In this document: one piece after another, positions 11,811-22,736 of the stretch | How positions within the stretch are numbered: position 1 is the first letter of the stretch | Layout of the letters: every line of letters starts with the position of its first letter | Source: Quillaja saponaria | Taxonomy: Eukaryota > Streptophyta > Magnoliopsida > Fabales > Quillajaceae | Direction: 5' to 3' | Assembly (NCBI GenBank): GCA_029379385.1 | Contig: CM055618.1 | Location: 5,094,134-5,158,133 of the forward strand | DNA length: 64,000 nucleotides | The notes under the pieces: generated by a model | Database searches by the model: none | What the model saw: the letters and a program-made list of their open reading frames with translations, nothing else | What the model was told of the DNA's origin: nothing | Translations under genes and position numbers: made by a program

Positions 11811-12666
11811 TGTTTGTGAAATATTTTTCTATGGAGACCAGCCGAGGTGGCTCGGCTAACTTCGTAACTTTTGATTCTCACGCTTAAGCGATTTGGCTAA
11901 GAAAGAAACTATGTTTCTTAGACAATGGGTCCCTAGGAGACTAAAGAAAGCTCCTAGTGATTTGGTACAATTGAAATGTAATTATCAGGCATGAATTTAT
12001 AAAGGGAAACGATAAATAAAGGCGATAAAGCATTTAAATAAATACTGTAAATCAAGTAATAAAGGCTAAATGTAAAATAGGAATTGAATTGAAGTTGGAT
12101 TGTTGTTATTTGATGTAGGAGTGTATGTGTTACAAATGATAACTCTAGTCCTATTTATATAAGAAAAACTAACTGTTAACCTACTAAGCCTATCTGCCAC
12201 TTTCTCCCTTAACTTTCTAACCAAGCATCAACCAATAGAGGTGAATAGCTAATAACCGAAATGGGTTACAGCCCCTGTTAACTGATATGCCTGGATTTTT
12301 AGCAATTGATTTCTGCCTCAGCTAGCCCAAATAACGATTTTCTAATGCTCTATATCTCCATTATCCCTTAGAAGTAAGGTTTGACGTTGAATGTTGTTTG
12401 GATGTACCAAATTAGACTTGGTCCAATTTGGCAGACCCAATAATTCTACTTAGCTGACTAACACAATCTTGCTTCAACGAGTCCACAAGTAAAATGAATA
12501 TCCAAACCCATTGAGATACCAAATTCTAAACTAATTAGATAAGTTTTATCCTTATCTCTTTCTTTAAATTATTCCCAGCAACTATTTCTCCTCTTTTAGC
12601 TCCCTTACTAAAAATCCCTATTTTAATGGGATTCAAATTCAAATCATTATCTTCTTTTATTTCTCA
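11811..12666 (-). repeat. LTR, left arm of a large inverted repeat
   Basis: In the plus direction it runs from TGTTTGTG to TTTCTCA, 856 bp, with TG/CA ends. Its reverse complement closely matches 12828-13686, roughly 85-90 percent identical by eye. It is the outer LTR of the minus-strand Tat-type element. The primer-site-like TTGGCGC motif lies about 70 bp further left, so the true LTR end may extend to about 11749. Confidence 0.75.
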
Positions 12667-12827
12667 TATAACAATACTAGAAGGTGTAAGCCGAGTTAAT
12701 TTGGGTTGGTCGGCTGAGATTCAATATGCTAATGGACTAGGTTGGCTAACTAAATTTGAGCCTGAATCAAATACTGTTAATTGGGTTAAGACTTGTTTAG
12801 TAGGCCACTTGGTTATATGTAATGGTT
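12667..12827. other. 161 bp spacer between the inverted LTR arms
   Basis: The spacer shows no repeat of the arms and no recognisable protein. The ORF crossing it (12626-12847) starts and ends inside the arms and looks fortuitous. Confidence 0.6.
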
Positions 12828-13686
12828 TGAGAAACAAAAGAAGATAATGGTTTGAATTTGAATCCCATTAAAATAGGAATTTTCAATTAAGGGAGTTAAA
12901 AGAGGAGAAATAGTTGCTGGGAATAATTTAAAGAAAGAGATAAGGATAGAACTTATCCAATTAGTTCAAAATTGGTATCTCAATAGGCTTGGACATTCAT
13001 TGTGCTTGTGGACTCATAAAAGCAAGATTGGGTCAGTCAATTAAGTAGAATTATTGGGTTTGTCGAGATGGACCAAGTCAAAAGTAATTTAGTGCATCCA
13101 AACAACATTAAACGTTAAACCCTACTTCTAAGGGATAATGGAGATATGGAGCACTAGAAAATTGTTATTCGGGCTAGCTAAGACAGAGATCAGTTGCTAA
13201 AAATCTAAACATATTAGCTGACGGGGTTGTAACCCACTTCGAGTGTTAGCTATACTCCTATATTGGTGGATGCTTGGTTAGAAAATTAAGGGAGAATGTG
13301 GTAGATAAGCTTAGTGGGTTAACGGTTAGTTTTCTTGTACAAATAGGACTAGAGTTATCATTTGTAACACACACATTCTAACGTCAACTAACAACAATCC
13401 AACTTCAATTCAATTCATATTTTACATTTAGCCTTTATTACTTGATTTATAGCATTTCTTTACATGCTTTATTGCATTTATTTATGGCTTCCCTTCACAA
13501 ATTCATGCTCAATAGTTACATTTCAATCATACAAAATCACTAGGAGCTTTCTTTAGTATCTAAGGAACCCATTGTCTAAGAAACAGAGTCCCTTTCTTGG
13601 CTAAATCGCTTGAACGTGAGAATCAAAAGTTACGAAGTTAGCCAAGCCACCTCAACTAGTCTCCATAGAAAAATATTTCACAAACA
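12828..13686 (+). repeat. LTR, right arm of the inverted repeat (solo or truncated)
   Basis: It runs from TGAGAAAC to CACAAACA, 859 bp, with TG/CA ends. No primer site or gag follows at 13687, so it is a solo or truncated LTR. The pentamers on either side (TGGTT and ACTAT) do not match, so a simple solo insertion is not proven. Confidence 0.7.
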
Positions 13687-14869
13687 ACTATTATAATAAA
13701 ACTTCATCAACTGTTACTTTTAAGTTCTTATCTATTTACTTTAGTCATAAACGAAGTTAAATATGTCATTCATGATAGAATTTCAAAACCAAAGGTTTTC
13801 ATTTAATTATTACATATAGGATTTCAATACCTCAAAAACCACAAGTTACTTTGTGAAAAGCAAAAGATGGAAAATAGAAGAAGTTGCCAATTTGATCTTT
13901 CACTTGGAGTGTGTAGGTTAAGTTCTTGCCGAGTGGGATGGGTCATGGATCATTCCATACATTCCATCCTGATTTTTTTTCTTTTAATTTTTAATATAAT
14001 TTTTTGTAATGACATGTGTCAATTTTCTATTTGTCCACTATGATATCTTATAGTTAATGTCACTTTTGGTGACATAAAGAACCCATTTGGTACCATTTTA
14101 TAATTATAGGGACCTAGTTGCAGTAAAATGAATGATATGGATCAAAGTGAAATATGAGTTAAATTAGAGGAACCAAAGATCTAATTTAGCCAATGCTCTA
14201 TAACCTTCTACTTAATTCTATAAAGTCTAAACATTTTTAAGATTGATGTAAATATCTAAATATTTATGAGTTAGTCTAGAGAATTCTAGATGACTAATGT
14301 GAGCTGTTGGATTGAATAAATCCCAACCTTCGGTTAAGAATGTGAATTCGAAGAATTATAAATATATGCCTATATCCACTTCTGCAACCCAAACCAAATA
14401 TTGTAAATAACACTTTTAATTATAAACCACATCCTACTTCACTACTACTTAAATTGATAAAAAAGATAAGGAAATTATAAAAATTTCAAATGTAATTGAT
14501 AAAAAGAAGAAATTATATGCATTTCAAATCTTTCCTTCAATTGAGAACGACTCGTGAGAGCTTGAAAGTTGCATTTGACTGCGAATCTTGGACCGCGAAT
14601 GCTGCATTTAGATAATCTTTGACCCCAAAGGCTTCTTGGAACCCCGACTTATGTGGTAGCATTATTATAATAATTAGTTAAAAAAACAATACATACACAC
14701 AAATTTCTCACACAACTTCATCTAAATCACTTATTATGTAGAAGCCCTTTATTTTCTCTCCTCCTTCCTTAACTAATAAATTACTAATTTTAACAAAAAA
14801 TTAAGAAAATTTTTCTTATACTAAATTACCTTTTTAGTATTTAACCTTTTGTATTTAATTTTTCTATCT
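13687..14869. other. Intergenic, AT-rich
   Basis: I see no coding domain, RNA gene or clear repeat here. The slightly GC-richer patch at 14545-14660 is not recognised. Confidence 0.5.
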
Positions 14870-16079
14870 ACCACCATGTTGTTTCTCATCCTTATTACAA
14901 ACATATGATTCGGCTCTTTACTTTGAGTTATGCCTTCTTTCTTAATAATTTCAAGCACCTCAATTATAGAATAGAATATAATGATCAACCTAAGTAATGT
15001 ACTGTAATGTGAGCCCCTACGAGTATCTCTTGCTTTTTTAAGACTAGTTTCTTGATTTTTAAGTCACGATCACTAGAAATATCTCTATTTTTTAATGCTT
15101 CTTTGGCTCTATGAAGATTACCTTTTTTTAAAGAATATCTTGTTGCTTACAAGAAGTTCCAACAACATTGGTTTGCAACAGCTACAAGTGCCAATTAGAG
15201 TTGATGACCAAAGTAATGAATATAGAAAGCACATCCATTCTCCTTCAGGATCAAACTTTTAAGGCTATTGAATTGACCTTGCATGTTACTATCCCCATCA
15301 TAACCCTAGCCATGTACCCTTGACAAACCCAATTTATTTCTTGCAAAAACCTTTAACAAAGCATTCTTAAGTGATGAAGCACTTGTATTAGAAACATGAG
15401 TAAAGGAAACACTCAATTACATGTCCCTCCTTATTCACATAATGTATGACAATAGTCATTTGCTCTTTGATTGATATGTCACAATATTCTTCAATCAAGG
15501 TTGCAAAAGATTCATCTCCAAGATCATTCTCAATAGCATTACTTATCTCAATAGAAGCAACACTTACAATATCCTTTTGGATATTAGGTAGTAGAAGCTT
15601 ATTAAGATTTGTACGAGCATTTTTCATAATCATGTCAACTTCTTCATTATGGTTTGCAAAAAATAGTAAGAGCTCAAGAAAATTCCCTTGATTACTTGAA
15701 TCCACTAATTCTTTCTGACCACGGAAAGCTAATCCTTGAAGTAAATGAAATCAAACACAATCAATAGTTACAATTAAGTGAATTTGATAATCCCTTTTAG
15801 CTTGATCAAATTGTTTAACAATAGCAACCTCGATACTTTTTTTATGATTCATTAATGCTTGGCATTTCTTTTTAGCTTGATTGCAAGCATTATTAAGACC
15901 TCCAAAATGAATTTGGAATCTATCTATATATTTTTTTTTTTCCAATTCCAAAATACTTCAGTAACAAATACATCATCACCTTATTGCTCTCCAACAGCAG
16001 GCCTCGTATAACAACATAAACAAAATACTTCATCTTTATTTTTATTATCTTCTAATTGTTGAAACTTGATTTGACTAAC
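14870..16079 (-). pseudogene. hAT-type transposase relic (DUF4371 / TTF-zinc-finger class), C-terminal part
   Basis: The minus strand carries family motifs in order. These are VFCLCCYT near 16030, FVTEVFWNWKK near 15945, GGLNNACNQAKKKC (15751-15951), SSNQGNFLELLLFF, NIQKDIVSVASIEI and VHYVNKEGHVIE (15388-15705), then SASSLKNALLKVF, GYDGDSNMQGQFNSLK, ILKENGCAFYIHYFGHQL and DTRRGSHYSTLLRLI down to about 14880. The family is the zinc-finger MYM-like hAT transposase group, which excises and inserts DNA. Frameshifts and stops abound, and the C-terminal dimerisation domain is absent. Its N-terminal part resumes at 19027, beyond an inserted LTR element. Confidence 0.85.
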
Positions 16080-16438
16080 TGAGGTGTCCTCCACATGGCT
16101 GCCTTGCAAAGGGAGAGATTATTTGGACCTGTGAAAACTCTGATGCCAAAGGTAGTATACAATCATAGTATAAAAGCTGAAAAATTGTAAAGAGTATAAG
16201 TTGTAGAGAACAATCTGTCTTGTTTCGAGGTTTTGAGACTCTTTATATAGGAGATGTGTAGGAGTATTAATCACAATAGTTATAACGTCCATTACAATAA
16301 TAATGATGTTCGTTATATAATAATAGACTATAATGATGTCGTTATAATATTAATGGTAGCAGTTATAATTCAGATTAGTCCATTATACTTATGTCACATG
16401 TAATAGTATCATTTGATTTGTACAATCATGTATTATCA
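16080..16438. repeat. Terminal direct repeat (LTR) 1
   Basis: It pairs with 18689-19021. It has TG/CA ends and is preceded by target duplication CTAAC. Confidence 0.85.
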
Positions 16439-18688
16439 ATAGTTCCCACAAAAAACGAGATTAAAGAATGTATGAACTTGAACTGACGAATGAATAAATT
16501 CCAATTAGAACGAGTATTTTAAAAATAAATGGACCATATACGGGTCATTGCATAACTATTGTGCAAAAAATTTATGAAATTTTGGTGCTATCACTGATGT
16601 AATGCACTTTTGTGCAATATTTTTGTCATCGATGTGATGTTTTTATCACTGATATTAACACTTTGTTGTACAAGCTGTAATCCACTATTTAACTTAACCC
16701 CCATTCACTCCATCTTCTAACGACTCCACCTTATTAGTTCCACATTTTTTTAGCACAAATTGTGAAGTTTGGGCTTGTTATGTAGAAATTTTGTGCTTAA
16801 TTCTTTGCCAATCGATGGGTTACAAATATACAGTTGCATTAAACTATATCGAAGTAAACAACATACCTTGCTTTTGGATATGACTGAGAACCCAATATTT
16901 GTTTGCTGACGTTGTAGCATTCTTAGTGAAAACCCAAGATTTTGCTCCCTAATGGGCTACTAATAAACACTTGTATTTAAACTGTATTGAAAATAAATAG
17001 CATACCTTACTTTGAGAAATATAGGTGAAAACCCGAGATTGTTGATGATGCATTAGCTTCGTAGCCACTTAAGCCCACCCTGAGTGTGATTAGAGGCGTT
17101 CTAACCAAGTGTCATCGTCTCAGGCTCTCTTTCCGAGTCGAGTGAAAACCCGGTACCTTTAGCGATTTAGTATTCTAGGGACCCACTAAAAAGCTGGGAG
17201 AGATGAAAAGCTGTTTATTGCCTCTTCTCGAGGTCAAGTTATTTTGCCTAGATCTTTAGAGTCGCGAAAGGGGACATATTGGGTGCCACTTCTCCCAAAT
17301 ACTGTTATCAGCTGAAAAGCTATGTATGGGCTCTTTTGAGTTGTTTGTTATGACAGTGGGCGATAACCTCTTCTATATTGAATACAATGAGTTCATCTTG
17401 ATATAGTGACTTCATTCATGAAGATTTTCCTGAAATATATTTATAATTGTGGCTAAAAAGCCAAGCTCAATAGGAAATTGTTAAATCCGAATATGTGAGA
17501 ATATCTTGCTAAAAATAATAATATAAATTGAATAATCTCGTTGTTTTACTATTTGCAGAGTGTTGCCCGGTTAAGTTGATGATTTAACCATGAGTTGTAT
17601 TTAGCTTGCGATGTAAGGGTAGAATATTATTATTTTTTTGGTCGTCTTTTGACCTCAGTATGCTTTGCTTTTCTACCCTAAGCTGTAAACTAAATTACTT
17701 GAAAATGTTTATCAAGTACAAAGTAATAAATATCTAACTTGGTCGTTAATTGACTCGAATTTGAAAATAATAAATAATTTATTTTTTATGTTAAACACAT
17801 AAATATCATAAGCAATAGGTCTTTATGGAGAGGTAATCCAAGCGATGAATAGAAAAATTATATGCCAAGTACTAAAAACCAATTACCAAGCTCCCCCTAA
17901 ACACCAATTATCACAAATATAAATTTTATTCGAGAAAATAATTAGTTGTAAGAACCTATTGTAAGGCCGTAAATTTGTGTAATTCTCATGTAATTTATAA
18001 ATAGGTAATGACCAGAGCATAAACCATTAACAAAAGCAACCATTTGGAGCATGTACAATTATAATAGCTAGAATATATGATGTAAGCCCACAAGACTCAA
18101 ATATGTATTCTGCCAAATTTGTCTTTTAAATATTTAAACAATAAAAGTTAAAGAGTGCACGTTTTTCTGTGAGACAAGCATTTATCACATATGAATTGTA
18201 AGATCTATAAAATTAAACGAGAAACGGCCTTTTTTAAAGGCATTAAACGCAATTGTAAGAAATATAAAATTGAAGGAGAGAAACTGCCTTTTTTAAAGGC
18301 ATTAATTAAATGCAATAAAGTGGTAACTTTTATTTTGCTTTAAAACACGTGAGCAAGTCTTAAGTGTTATGTCCTTTTATTTTTATTTTTTTCTTGATGC
18401 ACCTGAGCCATGCCAAGTGATACTAAAGCTCAATCAAAGCCCAAAAGGTTAATGCTATGGTGGATTCTTGACAATAATATGAATTTGAAAACGGAGTGAA
18501 AAATTAGATTAAAGAAACTATTCATGATGAACGGCAAAAGTGTCGTTTCAATTTTGTTGGCTTGTGTGTGCATCTATAGTGATCAGAGAGCTATGTAGGG
18601 ATCAAAAAATTTAGATTAGGGATTGAAAATCTAAACCATATAAGGTTTTCACAAAAGACAGTCAATGTTATAATTAGATTTGACTATA

Positions 18689-19021
18689 TGATGTGTTCTC
18701 TACATGGCTGACTTGTAAAGAGGGCAGTTCTTTAGATTGTGAAAACTCAGATACTAAAGTTAGTATACAATCAGAGTATAAAATCTAAAAAGCTATAAAG
18801 AGTATGAGTTGTAGAGATCAATATGTCTTGTTTTGAGCATCTTTATATAGGAATCACAATAGTTATGATGTTCATCACAATAATAATGATTTCCATTACA
18901 TAATAATAGACGATAATGACGTCTGTTATAATATTAATGGTTCGAATTAGTCCATTATACGTATTCCACGTGTAATAATAGTGTAATAGTATAAATGGAT
19001 TTGTACAATCTTTTATTATCA
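18689..19021. repeat. Terminal direct repeat (LTR) 2
   Basis: It pairs with 16080-16438, with small deletions relative to it. It is followed by CTAAC at 19022-19026. Confidence 0.85.
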
Positions 19022-19026
19022 CTAAC

Positions 19027-19290
19027 CAATTGCCGAACTTTTCAAACTCTTTTGGATTGAAACGTCACAAAGTACCCTACAATATTGTTGAGGAAATAAT
19101 TTCTCTCTTGGTTAACAAGGACCTTTTCGTAAGTAAACTATTCAAATTTCATCTTGATCGTTAGGATGTTAGTAAAAAGATTTAGGTCTTTTTTCATGAT
19201 TAGCCGGAAGATTTTTCAAATCAAATTCCAAGAATCTTTTCTTTGTACTTGAAGATGACTCTAAGTGTGGATTTTTTTTTTAAGAAACTT
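19027..19290 (-). pseudogene. hAT-type transposase relic, N-terminal part
   Basis: The minus strand reads FLEFDLKNLPANHEKRPK, then HPNDQDEI, YLRKGPC with a stop where Q is expected, PREKLFPQ, and RFNPKEFEKFGNWL, which runs into the target duplication. These are the conserved N-terminal blocks of DUF4371 transposases (YHPNDQDEVRRAYLQKGPCQP class). The next family block, FCLCCY, lies across the inserted LTR element at about 16030. Stops and one frameshift are present, and no start codon is evident. Confidence 0.8.
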
Positions 19291-19498
19291 GTCCATATCT
19301 AACACAAATTAAAAAAACATAATTGATTTTTTACAAATAAATACAATTCAATTATTCGCTATCATAAACATAAAAATCAATAGGAAACATGGATATTAAA
19401 AAGCATTTGCATTGTATGAGATTTTTCTTTGCCCATTGACCAAAAAAAAAAAAATTTAATGGAATCAATATACCAAGTCACAGGGTTGCATTATTAGA

Positions 19499-19684
19499 AT
19501 GTTACCTTTGCTCATTAAGTTTCTAGAATACAATGACAAAAATGTTATGTGTGCAACACTAGAGCTCTTACAAGAGGTGGTAGAAGATAATAATGACATC
19601 AAGGTTTTAGTTTTAATTTTTCCTCATTTAAAAGTTATATCTCATTGCTTTCATAAGATAAAAAGCGAGATCCTAGGAACTTAG
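19499..19684 (+). pseudogene. Small ORF, weakly armadillo-repeat-like
   Basis: A 61-codon ORF reads LPLLIKFLEYNDKNVMCATLELLQEVVEDN, which has the leucine spacing of a helical (ARM/HEAT) repeat. No neighbouring exons or splice context are visible, and the rest of a repeat protein is missing. It may be a decayed gene fragment or chance. Function is unknown. Confidence 0.2.
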
Positions 19685-19998
19685 TGTGTACCTATAGTTT
19701 CTAATTTCATGATTTTGATAATCAAAATTATATTTTCCAAATATTAAATCCACCTTACATGAACAACTAAATTTTAAAAAATTTAATCAAATTTCAAAAT
19801 TCAAAATCTAGACAAAAAAAAAAAAAATAGAACTGAGAATAAAAAACTTACATAGAATTAGATGGTGGCTTAGATGGGTCACCAAAAAGAGTCTCTCTTT
19901 TGTGATTTTGGAAATTTATGGCTCTAACCTTGAAGTTTCTTTCTTACACTGATGGTGATTGGTGATTGGTGATGGGTGATGACTCCTTTCTTCATGTT

Positions 19999-20202
19999 GG
20001 ATTTTTGGACTAGAAGGGTCCATATCCTACCATTTTTGTTCAAAATGATAATTTTTTTACTTTAATAGCCAATATGGGGTAAACTCTGAAACCATATTTT
20101 CAAAAACCAGTTTCTGGGTCCGACTCACCATGCCATGTCACCCCACGGACCCCACAGCACACACCTCACGGGCGCGTGTGAGAAAAAAAAGAGGGAGCTG
20201 AA
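19999..20202 (+). repeat. Left terminal inverted repeat of the Mutator-like element
   Basis: It starts GGATTTTTGGAC and ends GGAGCTGAA, and matches the reverse complement of 21473-21676. Confidence 0.85.
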
Positions 20203-20204
20203 CT

Positions 20205-20730
20205 CCCAACAGCATGATGTTGGCAGCCTGGATTGTTTATTCCAAGGGGAGTGAATGGTTGAAAAATGTTAAGAGTACTACTTCCAGGCAATGGGTAACC
20301 AGATGGGGGGGGCTGCCAATAGGTTGACAATTGCACAAAATAAGGCGGTAGCTGACCCTATTGGACTTGGTTCCTGGAACTCTGTTGAAGATATGGCAAC
20401 TGCCGCAATTGGTTTAAGACACCAGGTGGGGGTGATTGGGCAGGGATACATGATTTGGATGTCACATTGAACTGTTCTACATCATTTAGAGTATTGTATG
20501 GCCACTGAAATAACTGGTGGGCGTTGCTGATTTTGGTAAGGTGTATTGTCATGTGAAGGACTAGAAATTTTGGTATCATTTGCACCAAGTACCACATCAA
20601 GTTGACCTTGATCTAGAATGTTCTGTTCATTACAAAAGAGAGTTGATTTTAGCATGTCCAAAAGTCCAAGGAATGTGCTGGGTCCAGGTTGTCCGTCCAG
20701 CACACACCATGCCATATCACCCCACAGCAC
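20205..20730 (-). other. Coding-like cargo inside the Mutator-like element
   Basis: Overlapping minus-strand frames (20482-20730 and 20358-20600) encode a continuous-looking Pro/Gln/Ser-rich sequence, for example ISSPSHDNTPYQNQQ and, after a frame shift, QLPYLQQSSRNQ and YWQPPPSGYPLPGSST. The base composition is clearly richer in GC than the flanks. This looks like a captured gene fragment, as in Pack-MULEs. I do not recognise the donor, and at least one frameshift breaks the frame. No ATG-led complete protein is present. Confidence 0.4.
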
Positions 20731-21409
20731 AAAGATTTAGAGCTTAAAGATTTTTTCATATAAATTAGTGGGGTAGAAGATTTTTTCATATATATTATAT
20801 AATATAATGGGAGCATAGATATTTTTCATATAAACTATAAACTAGTGAAGACAATTATGTAATTTACAAATATTTACTATATATTTTTAAGATCTAGTGG
20901 GGTCAGCTAACCCCATTGGTGCACACCTGCCCCTGACTTCTCTTCCTATCAAAAATGCAATATAATGTATCACCCATTTGAGCATAAAAGGTTTTAAAAA
21001 GTTTGCTCTTCATTTTACTATTAAATTTATTTATTTGATTTTTTTTTTCTTAAAAGTAATTTTCTTTGCAAAATATCTTTTATTTGAAAAAATTCATAAA
21101 TTGTTAATAAAATCTATTCTAATAATATATAAAAAGAAAGAAATTAATTATTTATTTTATAATGAGAGAATAAAAGCACTAGAAAGGAGAGTAAATTATG
21201 AAAAAGAAAATATGATATTTTATGAGTTTTAAATTGTTGTAGATACTAATATAATTATGTTTTTTAGCCAAATAATTTATTTTATATCCAATATAAAAAA
21301 TTTGTCAAATTTAGAAAGTAGAAAAAACAAAATAGAAATAAATATAATTATAAAAATAAAATAAAGAAAATTCTTGTATAATATTTTTCTCTTAGGATCC
21401 CACTGGTCC

Positions 21410-21449
21410 CATCAAAATTTTGTCTCCCGTGGGGGACAAAATTTTGATG
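21410..21449. repeat. Perfect 15 bp hairpin (loop 10) inside the Mutator-like element
   Basis: CATCAAAATTTTGTC (21410-21424) and GACAAAATTTTGATG (21435-21449) are exact reverse complements. A second short palindrome, CGGCTTTTCAAAAGCCG, follows at about 21454. Both lie just inside the right terminal inverted repeat. Confidence 0.85.
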
Positions 21450-21472
21450 AAATCGGCTTTTCAAAAGCCGGT

Positions 21473-21676
21473 TTCAGCTCCTTTTTTTTTTTTTTCACAC
21501 GCGCCTGTGAGGTGTGTGCTGTGGGATCCGTGAGGAAACATGGCATGGTGAGTCAAACCCAGAAACCGGTTTTTGAAAATACAGTTTCAGAGTTTACCCC
21601 ATATTGGCTATTAAAGTAAAAAAATTATCATTTTGGACAAAAATTATGGGATTTTGACCCTTCTATCCAAAAGTCC
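21473..21676 (-). repeat. Right terminal inverted repeat of the Mutator-like element
   Basis: It is the inverted copy of 19999-20202, ending GTCC directly before the target duplication. Confidence 0.85.
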
Positions 21677-21686
21677 TCTTCATGTT

Positions 21687-22736
21687 ATAGTCATCCTAGA
21701 GTTAGAAGAAGAGACAAAGTTTTACATTTTAATTTTAATTTTTAATTTAAGGAGTTGGCTTTGAACCTTTTTAGTTTTATTTTTTATTTAATTGGGTGGC
21801 TTTGAACCTTTTTAGTTTTAGTCTTTATTTTACTAAGTTGGGCTTTGCACCAAGTTAAGTTAAAGCATTTTAAAGTTTATCTTGTTGATTTATTTGTGGG
21901 CTAATAATTTTTTTAATATTTATTTTTTAAAATTCAGTGGAGGCAAATTTTTTATTTTTTTTACATAATCTAGTTAAGTGAATGTCATAATTTATCTATA
22001 CGTACTTATAGAATAATTTATAAATGTAAGTGAGACCAGCTGACCCACTGACCTTAATCTCTATCTGGCCTCAATGAGAATATCTAAATTCAATAATTGA
22101 CTTATAAAGTGAAAAAAAATAATCATAATTTTACCATCCACGCAAGAAACAACTCATAATTATTATTATTTAAAAAAAAAAAAAGCATGATGGGATTATA
22201 TTTTAAAAATTGTCATCCTTGGGCTAGGACCCCTGCAGGCTAGCACCCTCTTGATTTCGTTTTGTATCCAACATTTTTATTTATTATTAGATATTTGATT
22301 AGAAGATGCGATGCAGATGTTCTTTCTGCATGGCAAGGTTTGTCTAAAATCACCTTAAGCCAATGAGTCATTGGCTCAATTGGCAGCCAAGTACAGACTG
22401 TAAATAGTTTTCTTCCAGCTCTCTCAAGTCCCATGTTTGACCATGGCCTTTCAGTGGTGTTGGTCCCTCAATCTTATTCCCTCTCCAGTTCTCAAATCGA
22501 AAAATCAACAAGAAATTCATACCCATTCCAAATAGTTGTGAAGAAAAAAGTAGAGACGAGATTATTGTTTCGAAAGAACTTCGTTTATGATTGTCTAAAA
22601 GAAAGTTATTCAGATAAAAAGGGTCAGGCATGCATGAAGCAAAATGGCACATTGTGCTAATTAATTATTACTTTCTTGTTACTATGGTTAAGTAACTGAT
22701 ATATACTCTTCCATCAGTACATACTACAAGAAAGTT
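21687..22736. other. Intergenic, AT-rich, with one short tandem duplication
   Basis: TGGCTTTGAACCTTTTTAG occurs at 21756 and again at 21797, a 41 bp period. ORFs at 22240-22660 overlap on both strands and show no recognisable domain. Nothing else is supported. Confidence 0.4.

Larger units (their letters stand above)
3413..12666 (-). mobile_element. Tat-lineage Ty3/gypsy element, nested and internally deleted
   Basis: On the minus strand, from right to left, it holds an LTR (11811-12666), a TTGGCGC primer-site-like motif near 11732-11738, the gag N-terminus, an inserted solo LTR (7332-10897), the rest of gag, protease, RT N-terminus, a direct jump to the integrase C-terminus, then an antisense ORF piece. 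The gag core (YKKPYPKWVDR, then LPSGFRTPDF) and the integrase tail are characteristic of the Tat/Ogre lineage. The 3' LTR is not visible. It was probably displaced by the element at 1-3411. Confidence 0.75.
16080..19021. mobile_element. Non-autonomous LTR retrotransposon with perfect 5 bp target duplication
   Basis: Two direct repeats, 16080-16438 (TGAGGTGTCC to ATTATCA, 359 bp) and 18689-19021 (TGATGTGTTC to ATTATCA, 333 bp), flank 2.25 kb without coding potential. CTAAC occurs just outside both ends (16075-16079 and 19022-19026). The element sits inside the hAT pseudogene, whose frame resumes beyond it. The internal region shows no gag or pol, as in TRIM/LARD elements. A GTGGGAACT purine run on the minus strand beside 16438 would suit a polypurine tract, favouring minus orientation. 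A TTGGCATCAGAG motif inside the repeat resembles an iMet primer site. Confidence 0.85.
19999..21676. mobile_element. Mutator-like element with 204 bp terminal inverted repeats
   Basis: The ends at 19999-20202 and 21473-21676 are inverted copies. The flanks carry the identical decamer TCTTCATGTT (19989-19998 and 21677-21686), a target duplication of Mutator-like size (8-11 bp). No transposase is present, so it is non-autonomous. The inside holds a GC-richer, Pro/Gln-rich coding-like stretch (about 20205-20685) and then very AT-rich filler. A third, direct copy of part of the inverted repeat (ACCATGCCATATCACCCC) lies internally at about 20700-20725. Confidence 0.85.

Noticed and set aside
12626..12847. 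ORF spanning the inverted-repeat spacer
   Set aside because: It begins and ends within the LTR arms and matches no family; it looks fortuitous.
22240..22660. Overlapping ORFs on both strands left of the DEFL gene
   Set aside because: No conserved motif, mixed frames and no splice context.
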